Assembly: GCA_027451885.1 (NCBI GenBank)
Contig: DAIDHX010000120.1
Location: 1 to 32,338 of the forward strand
Length of the DNA stretch: 32,338 bases
DNA from: Planctomycetales bacterium
GTDB taxonomy: Bacteria; Planctomycetota; Planctomycetia; Isosphaerales; Isosphaeraceae
Reading direction: 5' to 3'
The notes under the pieces were generated by a model. That model saw nothing but the letters and a program-made list of their open reading frames with translations, was not told the DNA's origin and did not search any database. Within the stretch, counting starts at the first letter, position 1. Each line of letters starts with the position of its first letter. A program made the translations under genes and the position numbers. Of this stretch, positions 17,521-25,496 are shown piece by piece.

Positions 17521-18891
17521 ATGCGTCATCCGCTCCTGATTCCCGACCTGCGCGAGCTCCTGCACGACGGCGAGGTCGACGCCGTCCGCGACTTCGTCTC
17601 CGAATACCACCCCGGACGCATCGCCGAGCTCATCGAGGATCTGGAAACCGAGGACGGTGAATCGCTCTTCCGCGTCCTCGATCGCCGCACGCGTGCCGAC
17701 GTATTCACCTATCTCGACCATGAACGCCAGGAGCAACTGATCGCGGCCATGCTGCCGCGAGACGCCGCCGACATGCTCCATCTCATGTCGCACGACGATC
17801 GCGCGGACCTGGTCGGCCGGCTCGAAGAGAACGTGCTCGACCCAGTTCTGCCCCACCTGGCCCAGGCCGAGCGCGACGACATCCGCCGCCTGGCGAGCTA
17901 TGCGCCCGGCACCGCCGCCGCCGCCATGACGACCGACTACGTCACCCTGCCGCCGCACATCACCGTGCGCGACGCGCTCGAACAGCTCCGCCGCGAAGCG
18001 CCTGATCGCGAGACGATTTACTATTGCTACGTGGTCGATCGCGACCGCAAGCTGATCGGCTTCGTTTCCCTCAAGCGGCTGATCCTCTCGCGCAGACCCG
18101 CGCTCGTCGAAGACGTCATGCAGCAGGATGTGATCTTCGCCCGGGCGGATCAGGATCAGGAATCCGCCGCGCGGCAGATCGACAAGTACGACCTGATCGC
18201 CATCCCCGTCATCGACGCTGAGGACCGCCTGGTCGGCATCATCACCCACGACGATGCGATGGATATCCTGCGGCAGGAACAAACCGCCGACATGCTGGCC
18301 TTCGGCGGCGTGACCAGCGGCGCGGAGACCAAGGAAGAAACCTACTGGCAAGGGCGGATCGTCACCAGCGTGCAAAGACGCATCGGTTGGCTGCTCTTCC
18401 TGTTCGTCGCGGGATTCCTCACCAAGATCGTCTCCGAACATTTCAAGGACGTGCGGCTCAAGCTGCCCGACCTGGCCGATTTTGTGCCGCTCATGATCGG
18501 CACCGGCGGCAACGCCGGCAGCCAGACCGTCGGCACCATCATCCGCGCGCTTGCGCTCGGCGAGGTCCGGCCGGCCGAAGGGCTCCGCGTCCTCGCGCGC
18601 GAACTCCTCACCGGCACGCTGCTGGGCGTGATGCTGGGACTCATCGGCTTCGGTTACATCTGGATGCTTCATGGGAGTTGGGGCTTCGCCGCGGTGATCG
18701 GTCTGGCCACCCTCTTCATCTGCATGTGGGCGAATACGGTTGGCACGGCCGTGCCTTTCCTCGCCAGGAGGCTCGGAATCGATCCCGCCGTCGTCTCCGC
18801 TCCTCTCATCAGCACCCTGGTCGACGCCACGGGACTGATCATCTTTTACTCGATTGCGATTCTGCTGCTCATCAAACTGGGCGGGCACTAG
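17521..18891 (+). CDS. mgtE: Magnesium transporter MgtE
   Basis: This 456-aa protein has the complete MgtE layout. An N-terminal superhelical domain (1-130, DRRTRADVFTYLDHERQEQLI) is followed by two CBS domains (about 135-255, with VDRDRKLIGFVSLKRL and DAEDRLVGIITHDDAMDIL). Then comes a plug helix and a five-helix pore (285-456). The pore carries PLMIGTGGNAGSQT and SAPLISTLVDATGLIIFYSIA, the latter holding the conserved Asp of the ion path. The protein imports Mg2+ and is gated by Mg2+ binding to the N and CBS domains. It starts 114 nt after serS with a weak AAAGAG ribosome site. That gap is too short for an M-box riboswitch, and I see none. It converges on the PAP2 gene. Confidence 0.96.
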   Translation: MRHPLLIPDLRELLHDGEVDAVRDFVSEYHPGRIAELIEDLETEDGESLFRVLDRRTRADVFTYLDHERQEQLIAAMLPRDAADMLHLMSHDDRADLVGRLEENVLDPVLPHLAQAERDDIRRLASYAPGTAAAAMTTDYVTLPPHITVRDALEQLRREAPDRETIYYCYVVDRDRKLIGFVSLKRLILSRRPALVEDVMQQDVIFARADQDQESAARQIDKYDLIAIPVIDAEDRLVGIITHDDAMDILRQEQTADMLAFGGVTSGAETKEETYWQGRIVTSVQRRIGWLLFLFVAGFLTKIVSEHFKDVRLKLPDLADFVPLMIGTGGNAGSQTVGTIIRALALGEVRPAEGLRVLARELLTGTLLGVMLGLIGFGYIWMLHGSWGFAAVIGLATLFICMWANTVGTAVPFLARRLGIDPAVVSAPLISTLVDATGLIIFYSIAILLLIKLGGH

Positions 18892-18976
18892 AGGTGAAGG
18901 GGATCTTTCGATCGTCTCGCGGAGGAGTGAACAGCTTGCGAGCCAGGCGGTCGAAGCGGTTAGCCAATGCGTGTGT

Positions 18977-19831
18977 TCAGGTCTGTGAGCCCGCGCCTTG
19001 ATTCACCGCGCCTTCGGCCGCTGAGGTCTCCGCGCGATCAGCGTGCGACCGGGAATCTCCCTCGATACCGGCCTCGATCACTCCAAAGCGCTGGAGGTAT
19101 CCGGCGACGAGCCAGCAACACATCGCCCAGACCAGGCCGGCAACCCAACCGGCAAGCACATCCGTCGGGTAGTGCACACCCAGGTAGACGCGGCTGACCC
19201 CGACGGCCACAGTCACGGACGTGGCCAGGGCAAGGATGTAGACCCGCAGTCTCACCCTGTCCGTCAAACGGAGGGCAACGAGGGCGAGCGTCAAATAGAC
19301 CGCCGCTGCGCTCATGCTGTGGCCGCTCGGAAAGCTGGAATAGCTCGCGGCCGTCAGATGCGGCACCACATCGGGCCGGGGTCTTGCGAACACGCTCTTC
19401 AGAAGAATGCTCAAGACCTGTCCTCCCACCGCGGCCGCGAAGACCAACCACATCGTGTGAAAGGTCCGCGTCTGCCACAAATAAAGGACCACCGCGGATG
19501 TCACCAGAACGAGCACGGATCGACCGCCAAGCGCAGAGACGTCGCGCACGTCCTCGACCAGCCAGCGCGGGCCGATGGGGACCGAGACATCACCCGGCTT
19601 GCGAAGCGAGCGAACCGCCCAGGTATCGACGGCCTGAGTCTCACCCTCGAGAACTTCGTCCGTGATCTCGATGAAGGTCCAGGCACCCGCAAGGGCGAGC
19701 GCAACGCATACAAGTGTAAGCAGGTCCTTGACAGCGAGGCTTCGAAGTCGAGTCCAGAGGTCGTTCGCAGCGTTTCTGATTCTGATGCTTCCCTCCTCGC
19801 GGATCGCGATAATCACGCTCGGCCTGGCCAT
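18977..19831 (-). CDS. PAP2-family membrane phosphatase
   Basis: This 284-aa polytopic protein has the three PAP2 phosphatase motifs: KSVFARPRP (motif 1), SFPSGHS (motif 2) and SRVYLGVHYPTD (motif 3, catalytic histidine). Around them are about six membrane helices. Such enzymes dephosphorylate phosphatidate, phosphatidylglycerophosphate or undecaprenyl pyrophosphate at the membrane. The substrate cannot be told from sequence. The start is uncertain: ATG 19831 gives a compact protein with a cytoplasmic N-terminus, while the frame stays open to an ATG at 19972, which would add 47 Pro/Arg/Gly-rich residues of low complexity. Neither has a strong ribosome site. It converges on mgtE with 85 bp between stops. 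Confidence 0.9.
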   Translation of the reverse strand: MARPSVIIAIREEGSIRIRNAANDLWTRLRSLAVKDLLTLVCVALALAGAWTFIEITDEVLEGETQAVDTWAVRSLRKPGDVSVPIGPRWLVEDVRDVSALGGRSVLVLVTSAVVLYLWQTRTFHTMWLVFAAAVGGQVLSILLKSVFARPRPDVVPHLTAASYSSFPSGHSMSAAAVYLTLALVALRLTDRVRLRVYILALATSVTVAVGVSRVYLGVHYPTDVLAGWVAGLVWAMCCWLVAGYLQRFGVIEAGIEGDSRSHADRAETSAAEGAVNQGAGSQT

Positions 19832-19984
19832 GGCGGCCGTCTCGCCTTGGCCGGGTTGACGGCTCGCAGGCTCCGGCGGCCGGCCTCGTGGACTGCTCGC
19901 GCCCGGGCGGGGAGCATAATTCAGGCGCCGGCCGGGCGATCGGAAGAACTGCGACTGGATTCCGATGCTCATCCCGCGGATTGC

Positions 19985-20019
19985 TCACAGGCGGAACACC
20001 ATGCGGGTCGCGCCTGTGA
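19985..20019. repeat. Perfect 9-bp inverted repeat between the membrane-protein gene and the PAP2 gene
   Basis: TCACAGGCG and CGCCTGTGA are separated by 17 nt. There is no T-tract on either side, so it is not a classic terminator. It could be an operator, a protein-binding leader hairpin or a Rho-dependent 3' end for the gene at 20104-21132. Confidence 0.4.
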
Positions 20020-20103
20020 CAACCCCCTCGGACGAGGATGGTTCAATGCCTGAACGCCAGGCCCAGGTGCTCCCAGTGATAACCCCACAACCGCAGTAAT
20101 CTC

Positions 20104-21132
20104 TTATGAGTTGACGTAGATCCGCCCAAGACCGCGGCTCGCCCACTTCGGCCTGCGCTGAAACCAGTGCAGCTCAAGCGCGCGGGCGTGGCACGTGAGC
20201 CCCACCACCCGCATCACCACCATCGCCAGGTAGAGCAGTCCGATCCAGTAAAGCCAAAGTGCGAGCGCTTCCATCCGAGCGGTGGGCATCCGGTAGAGCA
20301 ACAGCCAAACGCCCGCCGCCGCATACCCCAGCGTGAGGCCGGCCAGGATGCTCGGCAACACAATCGCCCAGCCCAGCTTGATGATCGAGGCAATCACAGT
20401 GATCGGATTCGCGGCGAGAATGTTCTCGTGCAGCAAGGACGAGGCGAGCGCGACACTCGCATAGCCGCCCCCCAGAATCGCCAGCTCGACCAGGATCACC
20501 CAGTCGGACCAGGCGAGCTCCTGATGCCTGCGCGCCAGGTACACCGCCGCGGGAACAACCGCGATCGAAAGCCCAACCCCGGCTGCCCAGAACCAGCGGC
20601 TGATCCCCTCGGCAATATCGCTGGGGTGCCAGTCGGGCCAGCGCGGGTGGTCGTTCTCCCCAAACGTGCTTGAAACCAGCATGTGCCCCAGGAAATGGAG
20701 CACATAGCCAAAGACCATGAAGAAGCTGAACGTCATGGGGACCATCACCGGCACGACGAGCAGCCCGAGCGCCCAGTGGCTCTTGTCGAGCGGCGAGAGC
20801 ACGGCAACGACGTCGAAGACCGGCAGCGAAAGCCCCCAGAGAGCAGGCGGCAGAAACACCAGAAGCCCGATCCCTGGCCCATCACACAAGGGATAAGCCA
20901 GGCACTCCCAGATGCCAGGTACGACCCGCTTATGCTTGTATCGCTGGCTCGAGAATGTCTCATAATCCTCGTCCCGCGGCACCACACGCACCGTCAGAGA
21001 GGCTTCCCTGTCGTACCATCGCTTGGGTTTGGCCAAGGGCGACCATCCTGGACCCAGGAGCGGGTCCCGCCAGCGGAACGGGCCAGGCACACTTGCCAGG
21101 CACGGCCGAGCCGGCTCGCCGCGCGAGCTCAC
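20104..21132 (-). CDS. Polytopic membrane protein of unknown function
   Basis: This 342-aa protein has an N-terminal soluble part of about 80 residues containing WYDREASLTVRVVPRDEDYETFSSQRYKHKR. Six or seven hydrophobic helices follow (for example LLVFLPPALWGLSLPVF, LLVVPVMVPMTFSFFMVFGY, LPSILAGLTLGYAAAGVWLLLY and LLYLAMVVMRVVGLTCHA). The basic tail reads HWFQRRPKWASRGLGRIYV. The cytoplasmic loop HMLVSSTFGENDHPRWPDWHPSDIAEGISRW is distinctive. I recognise no transporter or enzyme family. The frame opens with GTG at 21132 without a clear ribosome site, so the start is tentative. It lies 66 nt after the stop of the orphan blaI on the same strand, so it may be that repressor's cotranscribed target. 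Confidence 0.75.
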   Translation of the reverse strand: MSSRGEPARPCLASVPGPFRWRDPLLGPGWSPLAKPKRWYDREASLTVRVVPRDEDYETFSSQRYKHKRVVPGIWECLAYPLCDGPGIGLLVFLPPALWGLSLPVFDVVAVLSPLDKSHWALGLLVVPVMVPMTFSFFMVFGYVLHFLGHMLVSSTFGENDHPRWPDWHPSDIAEGISRWFWAAGVGLSIAVVPAAVYLARRHQELAWSDWVILVELAILGGGYASVALASSLLHENILAANPITVIASIIKLGWAIVLPSILAGLTLGYAAAGVWLLLYRMPTARMEALALWLYWIGLLYLAMVVMRVVGLTCHARALELHWFQRRPKWASRGLGRIYVNS

Positions 21133-21198
21133 CGATGCTGATTATCGCGTTGGATGGGATTGCTTCGCCAGGGGGGGCAGGCAATTCGACCGGACCGT

Positions 21199-21612
21199 TT
21201 ACCGATCCTTGTCTCGCTTCTTGCCGGCGGCCTCGCCCAGCATCGAATCGAGCACAGCACGGACCTCTTTGGCCTGGCCAGGCTTGAGCGGGTGCGACTT
21301 GAGCAAGTGCAGCACCAGCAGCCCAGGCTCGCCTTCATAAAGCTTGTCAACCAGGCTCGAGACCCGCCGTGTGCGGACTTCCTGGTCGGTAATCACCGGC
21401 TTGTAGACAAATGCCAGTTCGCGGCGGTCGCTCGTCACAAGCCCCTTGGACTCAAGCCGGTCAAGCAGCGTGGCCACCGTGGCGTACGACCACTCCCGGC
21501 CCGCGGCCCGGAGCGTCTCGAGCGCCTCACGCACGGTCGCCTGACCCCGCTCCCACAGAACCTTCAGGACGTCGAGCTCAGAATCTGGAATCGTTGGCGG
21601 TCGCTTTGCCAT
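21199..21612 (-). CDS. Orphan BlaI/MecI/CopY-family transcriptional repressor
   Basis: This 137-aa protein is of normal BlaI length. The winged helix is at 1-75 (IPDSELDVLKVLWERGQATVREALETL, then WSYATVATLLDRLESKGLV, the recognition helix region). A dimerisation domain follows (SSLVDKLYEGEPGLLVLHLLKS), ending in a Lys/Arg-rich tail (GKKRDKDR). Unlike the copy at 2298-2708, no M56 protease gene follows it; the next gene encodes an unknown membrane protein. GAGA about 9 nt before the ATG at 21612 supports this start over the ATG at 21627. The dyad-in-promoter structure 120-150 nt upstream suggests that it represses itself. Confidence 0.92.
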   Translation of the reverse strand: MAKRPPTIPDSELDVLKVLWERGQATVREALETLRAAGREWSYATVATLLDRLESKGLVTSDRRELAFVYKPVITDQEVRTRRVSSLVDKLYEGEPGLLVLHLLKSHPLKPGQAKEVRAVLDSMLGEAAGKKRDKDR

Positions 21613-21627
21613 CGGGATTCGTCTCAA

Positions 21628-22094
21628 TCAGGAAGCACGGGTCTACCTGACCCTTCTTCCCAAGTATAACTGATAAAAAGCCGCCTCGCAGCGGATGAAT
21701 CATCGCAAGAATGTCGATCGAATCAACCGTGTTCTATCCTAAGACAACTGTCTCACAACGTCAATCCCCCGCGCGCAATTCTTTCTCGATTTTCGGGTCG
21801 CCACAGCCTGCGGGAACACCCCCCACCCCACGCGCCCCTGCCTGAGAAAACAGGCATTTCAAGAGCGCATTGAGGCTGCCGAAATCCCGCTCGACCTCGC
21901 GCGCACAGCCGACGCTCGGAGCGGATAAAATGAAGGAAAACTCATGGGGCTGGCGCGCATCGCGCACCCATGAAAGCATGTTTCGTCCCTCGTGAAAATG
22001 CGCGCCGACTTCCCGTTCGCGACCGCGGCTGGCGGGGCCTGCGCAAGCCGGCTAAGATCGTGTTTTCGACACTGGACCAGAGACGGCCATCTTC
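21628..22094. other. Divergent intergenic region between the orphan blaI and the dehydratase/DPP-IV operon
   Basis: The left half holds the blaI promoter-operator. The middle has a TGCCTG-AGAAAA-CAGGCA hairpin (21839-21856) followed by TTTC, which looks like a weak terminator or attenuator on the plus strand. A 20-codon frame starts at an ATG near 21929 but has no supporting RBS. A TAAGAT box near 22052 could be the -10 of the plus-strand operon, but its -35 is poor. I see no gene here. Confidence 0.45.
21736..21764 (-). promoter_or_regulatory. Promoter with embedded dyad operator upstream of the orphan blaI
   Basis: On the minus strand TTGACG (21759-21764) and TAGGAT (21736-21741) are separated by exactly 17 nt, as in a sigma-70-type promoter. 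The spacer contains AGACA-nn-TGTCT (21742-21753), a perfect-arm dyad with a 2-nt centre. BlaI/MecI/CopY operators have the form nACAnnTGTn, so this is a good autorepression site. The predicted leader is about 115 nt. Confidence 0.6.
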
Positions 22095-23216
22095 ATGAAA
22101 ATCACAAGAATCCTGGCCTACCGGGTGCTGCTGCCGCTCCATGAGGGGGACTACAAGTGGTCCGGCGGCAAGTCGGTCACGGTCTTTGACTCGACGATCG
22201 TCGCCGTCGAGACCGACGCCGGGCTCACGGGATATGGCGAGGTCTGCCCGCTGGGACCGTTTTACCTGCCGGCGTACGCCGGCGGAGTTCGCGCGGGGCT
22301 GGCCGAGCTGGGGCCGCAACTGATTGGCAAATCCCCGCTCGAGCTGGGTGCGCTCAACCATTTCATGGACCAGGCGCTCAAGGGGCACGCCTACGTCAAG
22401 TCGGGGATCGACATGGCGGCCTGGGATCTCCTGGGCAAGGCCGCAGGCCAGCCGGTTTGCATCCTCCTGGGCGGGCGATATGGCGACGACTTCGTGCTCT
22501 ACCGGGCCATCTCGCAGGAAGCGCCCGAGGCCATGGCCGCCCGCGTGGCCGGCTATCGCGCGGAGGGTTATCGCCGCTTCCAGCTCAAGGTCGGCGGCGA
22601 GCCCGAGGTCGACATCGCCCGCATCAAGGCGGTGAGCGCGGTTCTCGAGCCCGGCGACAGGCTCGTCGCCGACGCCAACACCGGCTGGCGCATGCATGAC
22701 GCCCTGCGCGTGGTGCGGGCGGTGCGCGACATCGACGTCTACATCGAGCAGCCCTGCCTTTCTTATGAGGAGTGCCTCACGGTCCGCAAGCATTGCGACC
22801 ATCCTTTCGTGCTCGACGAGGTGATTGATTCGATCGACCCGCTCCTGCGCGGGCACGCGGATCGAGCGATGGACGTGGTCAACATCAAGATCAGCAAGTT
22901 CGGCGGCCTCACACGAGCCCGCCAGGCGCGTGACCTCTGCGCGTCGCTCGGGGTGGTGATGACGCTCGAGGATAGCTGGGGGGGCGACATCGTCACCGCG
23001 GCGATCGCACATCTGGCGCATTCGACCCCTCCCGAGCTGCTCTTCACCTCGACCGACTTCAACAGCTACGTCACGGTCTCGACGGCCGCGGGAGCGCCAG
23101 GTAGACGTAACGGCCGCATGGCCGCCTCGACCGCGCCCGGCCTTGGCATCGAGCCCCGCATGGAGATTCTGGGAGATCCGGTTCTCGTCATTGATCAAAA
23201 GGGCGTTCGGACATGA
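22095..23216 (+). CDS. Enolase-superfamily dehydratase, likely cis-3-hydroxy-L-proline dehydratase
   Basis: This 373-aa protein has the mandelate racemase/muconate lactonizing enzyme fold. Metal ligands are D193 (VADANTGW), E219 (YIEQPC) and D241 (VLDEV); the catalytic lysines are K165 (FQLKVGG) and K265 ([10 protein letters not shown]). The capping-domain motif [16 protein letters not shown] and the C-terminal [20 protein letters not shown] place it in the amino-acid/betaine racemase-dehydratase subgroup that includes 4-hydroxyproline betaine epimerase and cis-3-hydroxy-L-proline dehydratase. The latter converts cis-3-hydroxyproline to pyrroline-2-carboxylate. A proline- or betaine-epimerase activity is the main alternative. 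The stop overlaps the DPP-IV start by 4 nt (ATGA), so the two are translationally coupled. GAGA lies about 11 nt before the ATG. Confidence 0.85.
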   Translation: MKITRILAYRVLLPLHEGDYKWSGGKSVTVFDSTIVAVETDAGLTGYGEVCPLGPFYLPAYAGGVRAGLAELGPQLIGKSPLELGALNHFMDQALKGHAYVKSGIDMAAWDLLGKAAGQPVCILLGGRYGDDFVLYRAISQEAPEAMAARVAGYRAEGYRRFQLKVGGEPEVDIARIKAVSAVLEPGDRLVADANTGWRMHDALRVVRAVRDIDVYIEQPCLSYEECLTVRKHCDHPFVLDEVIDSIDPLLRGHADRAMDVVNIKISKFGGLTRARQARDLCASLGVVMTLEDSWGGDIVTAAIAHLAHSTPPELLFTSTDFNSYVTVSTAAGAPGRRNGRMAASTAPGLGIEPRMEILGDPVLVIDQKGVRT

Positions 23217-25471
23217 AAGCTTGTGCATTTCTCGCGCTCGGTGTACTGCTGGTTCCGGTCGCGGCCTGGGCCGATGCGCCGGCCGACGATCGCCTGCTCA
23301 CGGTCGAGCGCATCTTTGATTCGGGTGAATTCCACGGCGGGGGGATCAGCGCGACCTGGCTCAAGGACGGGACAGGCTACGTCACGGTCGAGCCGGCGAG
23401 CGACAAAAGCGGCGGGCAAGACATCGTCCGCCACGATCCAGGCTCGGGCAAGAAGGAGATCCTGATCCCCGCCGAGCTGCTCACGCCGACCGGCAGCGAC
23501 TCGCCGCTCGGCATCGAGGGCTTCGAATTCTCGCCCGACATGGCGCGGGTCCTGATCTACACCAACTCCAAACGCGTCTGGCGGCTCAACACCCGGGGCG
23601 ATTACTGGATGCTCGACCGCACCAGCCGCGAGCTCCGGAAGCTCGGCGGCGACGCCCGCCCCTCCACCCTGCGCCACGCCAGATTCTCGCCCAGGGGGGA
23701 CAAGGTCGCCTACGCCATCGACCGCGACCTTTACATCGAGGAGCTGGAACCAGCGCGGATCATCAGGCTCACCCGCTCCGAGTCGCCGGACGTCATCAAC
23801 GGCGGGTTCGACTGGGTCTACGAGGAAGAGTTCTACCTTCGCGATGGGTTCCGCTTCAGCCCCGACGGCACCCAGGTCGCCTACTGGCAGCTCAATACCA
23901 GCGGCGTGAGCGAGTTCCCGCTCGTGAACGAGACCGACTCGCTCTACCCCGCAATCCGCATGATCAAGTACCCCAAGGCCGGCGAGCTCAATTCCGCCTG
24001 GCGGATCGGCATCGTGCCGGCGGCCGGCGGGCAGACGCAGTGGCTCTCGCTCGGCCAGTCGCGCGACAACTACGTCGCCTCCATGACCTGGGACGGCCCG
24101 CTGGTCGTGCAAAAGCTCAACCGGCTCCAGAATCAGCTCGAGCTCGTCGAGGCCTCGATCCTGGGCAACGCCCGCACAATCACGGCCGAGCGCGACCCCG
24201 CCTGGGTCGACGTCGTCGAGAAGGTCCTCTGGTTCAAGAACCACGAGGAGCTCATCTGGACCTCCGAGGCCGACGGCTGGCGCAGGCTCCACCGCGTGAA
24301 GGTTGGCAACGGCGCGCGGCAGCCGATCACCCCCGCCGGCGTTGATGTGATCGAGCCTGTACACCTTGATGAATCCAGCGGCGTGGTCTATTACACCGCG
24401 TCGCCCCAGAACGCCACGCAGGCGTATCTCTACAAGGCGACGCTCGACGGCAAGAAGTCCGAGCGCGTGACCCCGTCCGACCAGCCTGGCACGCATCATT
24501 ACCAGGTCTCGCCCGACGGCCGCTTCGCCATCCATACCGTCTCGCGCCTGGATACACCCCCCACAACCGACCTGATCGCCTTGCCCTCGCATCGCCGCGT
24601 GCGGATCCTGGCCGAGAGCCAGGAGCTCCAGAAAAAGCTCGCCGCCCTCAAGCCCTGGAAGACGGAATTCTTCCAGGTCGACATCGGCGATGGCGTGAAG
24701 CTCGACGCCTGGGCGCTTCTGCCGGCTGAGCTCGACGCCAGGGCCAGGGGCAAGCATCCCCTGCTCGTGCATGTTTATGGCGAGCCCGCCGCCCAGACGG
24801 TTCTCGACCGCTGGTCGGGCCCGGGATATCTCTGGCATGCGATGCTGGCTCAGCAGGGCTATGTGGTTGTAAGCATTGACAATCGCGGCACCCCGGCCCC
24901 GCGCGGCCGCGCCTGGCGCAAGTCGATCTACAAACGCGTCGGCATAAATGCACCAATGGATCAGGCCGCGGCGGTGCGCAAGATCCTCACGGAACGCCCC
25001 TATCTCGACCCCAACCGCGTCGGCGTCTGGGGCTGGAGCGGCGGCGGCTCGATGACGCTCCACGCCATGTTCAAGTTTCCCGAGCTCTACAAGGTCGGCA
25101 TCTCCATCGCTCCCGTCCCCAACCAGCGGCTCTACGACACCATCTACCAGGAACGCTACATGGCCTTGCCGAAGGATAATGTCGAGGGCTACACCCAGGG
25201 CTCGCCGGTGAACTTCGCGGGCAAGCTCCAGGGCAAACTGCTCGTGATCCACGGCACAGGCGACGACAATTGCCACTATCAAGGCACCGAGCAGCTCTTG
25301 AATGAGCTGATCCGCCAGAACCGGCCGTTCTCGATGATGGCCTATCCGAATCGCTCGCATTCAATTAGTGAGGGGCGGAATACCACGTTGCATCTGCGCA
25401 AGTTGATGACACGCTATCTGCTCGAGAATCTGCCGGCCTCTGCGCCCGCGCCGATGGCCAGGGCGGGCTAA
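23213..25471 (+). CDS. Secreted dipeptidyl peptidase IV (S9B prolyl peptidase)
   Basis: This 752-aa protein has a signal peptide ([22 protein letters not shown]), an eight-bladed propeller (about 30-500) and a prolyl-oligopeptidase alpha/beta-hydrolase domain. The catalytic triad is S609 (GWSGGG), D684 ([12 protein letters not shown]) and H716 (YPNRSHSI). The glutamates that hold the substrate N-terminus are present at 204-205 (WVYEEEFYL), which argues for true dipeptidyl peptidase activity: release of X-Pro (and possibly X-Hyp) dipeptides from the N-terminus. It acts outside the cytoplasm. The 4-nt overlap with the upstream dehydratase and the 25-nt gap to the xylonate dehydratase indicate one operon. 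Coupling to a hydroxyproline-type dehydratase suggests use of proline-rich peptides. Confidence 0.95.
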   Translation: MKACAFLALGVLLVPVAAWADAPADDRLLTVERIFDSGEFHGGGISATWLKDGTGYVTVEPASDKSGGQDIVRHDPGSGKKEILIPAELLTPTGSDSPLGIEGFEFSPDMARVLIYTNSKRVWRLNTRGDYWMLDRTSRELRKLGGDARPSTLRHARFSPRGDKVAYAIDRDLYIEELEPARIIRLTRSESPDVINGGFDWVYEEEFYLRDGFRFSPDGTQVAYWQLNTSGVSEFPLVNETDSLYPAIRMIKYPKAGELNSAWRIGIVPAAGGQTQWLSLGQSRDNYVASMTWDGPLVVQKLNRLQNQLELVEASILGNARTITAERDPAWVDVVEKVLWFKNHEELIWTSEADGWRRLHRVKVGNGARQPITPAGVDVIEPVHLDESSGVVYYTASPQNATQAYLYKATLDGKKSERVTPSDQPGTHHYQVSPDGRFAIHTVSRLDTPPTTDLIALPSHRRVRILAESQELQKKLAALKPWKTEFFQVDIGDGVKLDAWALLPAELDARARGKHPLLVHVYGEPAAQTVLDRWSGPGYLWHAMLAQQGYVVVSIDNRGTPAPRGRAWRKSIYKRVGINAPMDQAAAVRKILTERPYLDPNRVGVWGWSGGGSMTLHAMFKFPELYKVGISIAPVPNQRLYDTIYQERYMALPKDNVEGYTQGSPVNFAGKLQGKLLVIHGTGDDNCHYQGTEQLLNELIRQNRPFSMMAYPNRSHSISEGRNTTLHLRKLMTRYLLENLPASAPAPMARAG

Positions 25472-25496
25472 CCCTTGTGATGCTGGAGCTTGATCC

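Noticed and set aside
14584-18888. A 1434-codon antisense open frame across the M20, serS and mgtE genes
   Set aside because: The three sense genes share one reading phase and the antisense frame is in exact codon register with them, so its stops would need sense TTA, CTA or TCA codons, which GC-rich genes avoid. The sense products have complete catalytic motifs; the antisense product has none.
21929-21991. A 20-codon frame upstream of the enolase gene, considered as a leader peptide
   Set aside because: It has no clear ribosome site, no run of regulatory codons and no attenuator-like hairpins after it.
21942-23228. A 428-codon minus-strand frame over the enolase gene
   Set aside because: The sense frame carries all enolase-superfamily residues; the antisense frame has none.
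23195-25360. A 721-codon antisense frame over DPP-IV
   Set aside because: It is in the same codon register as the sense gene and ends where the first sense TCA codon occurs. It has no protein-like motifs.
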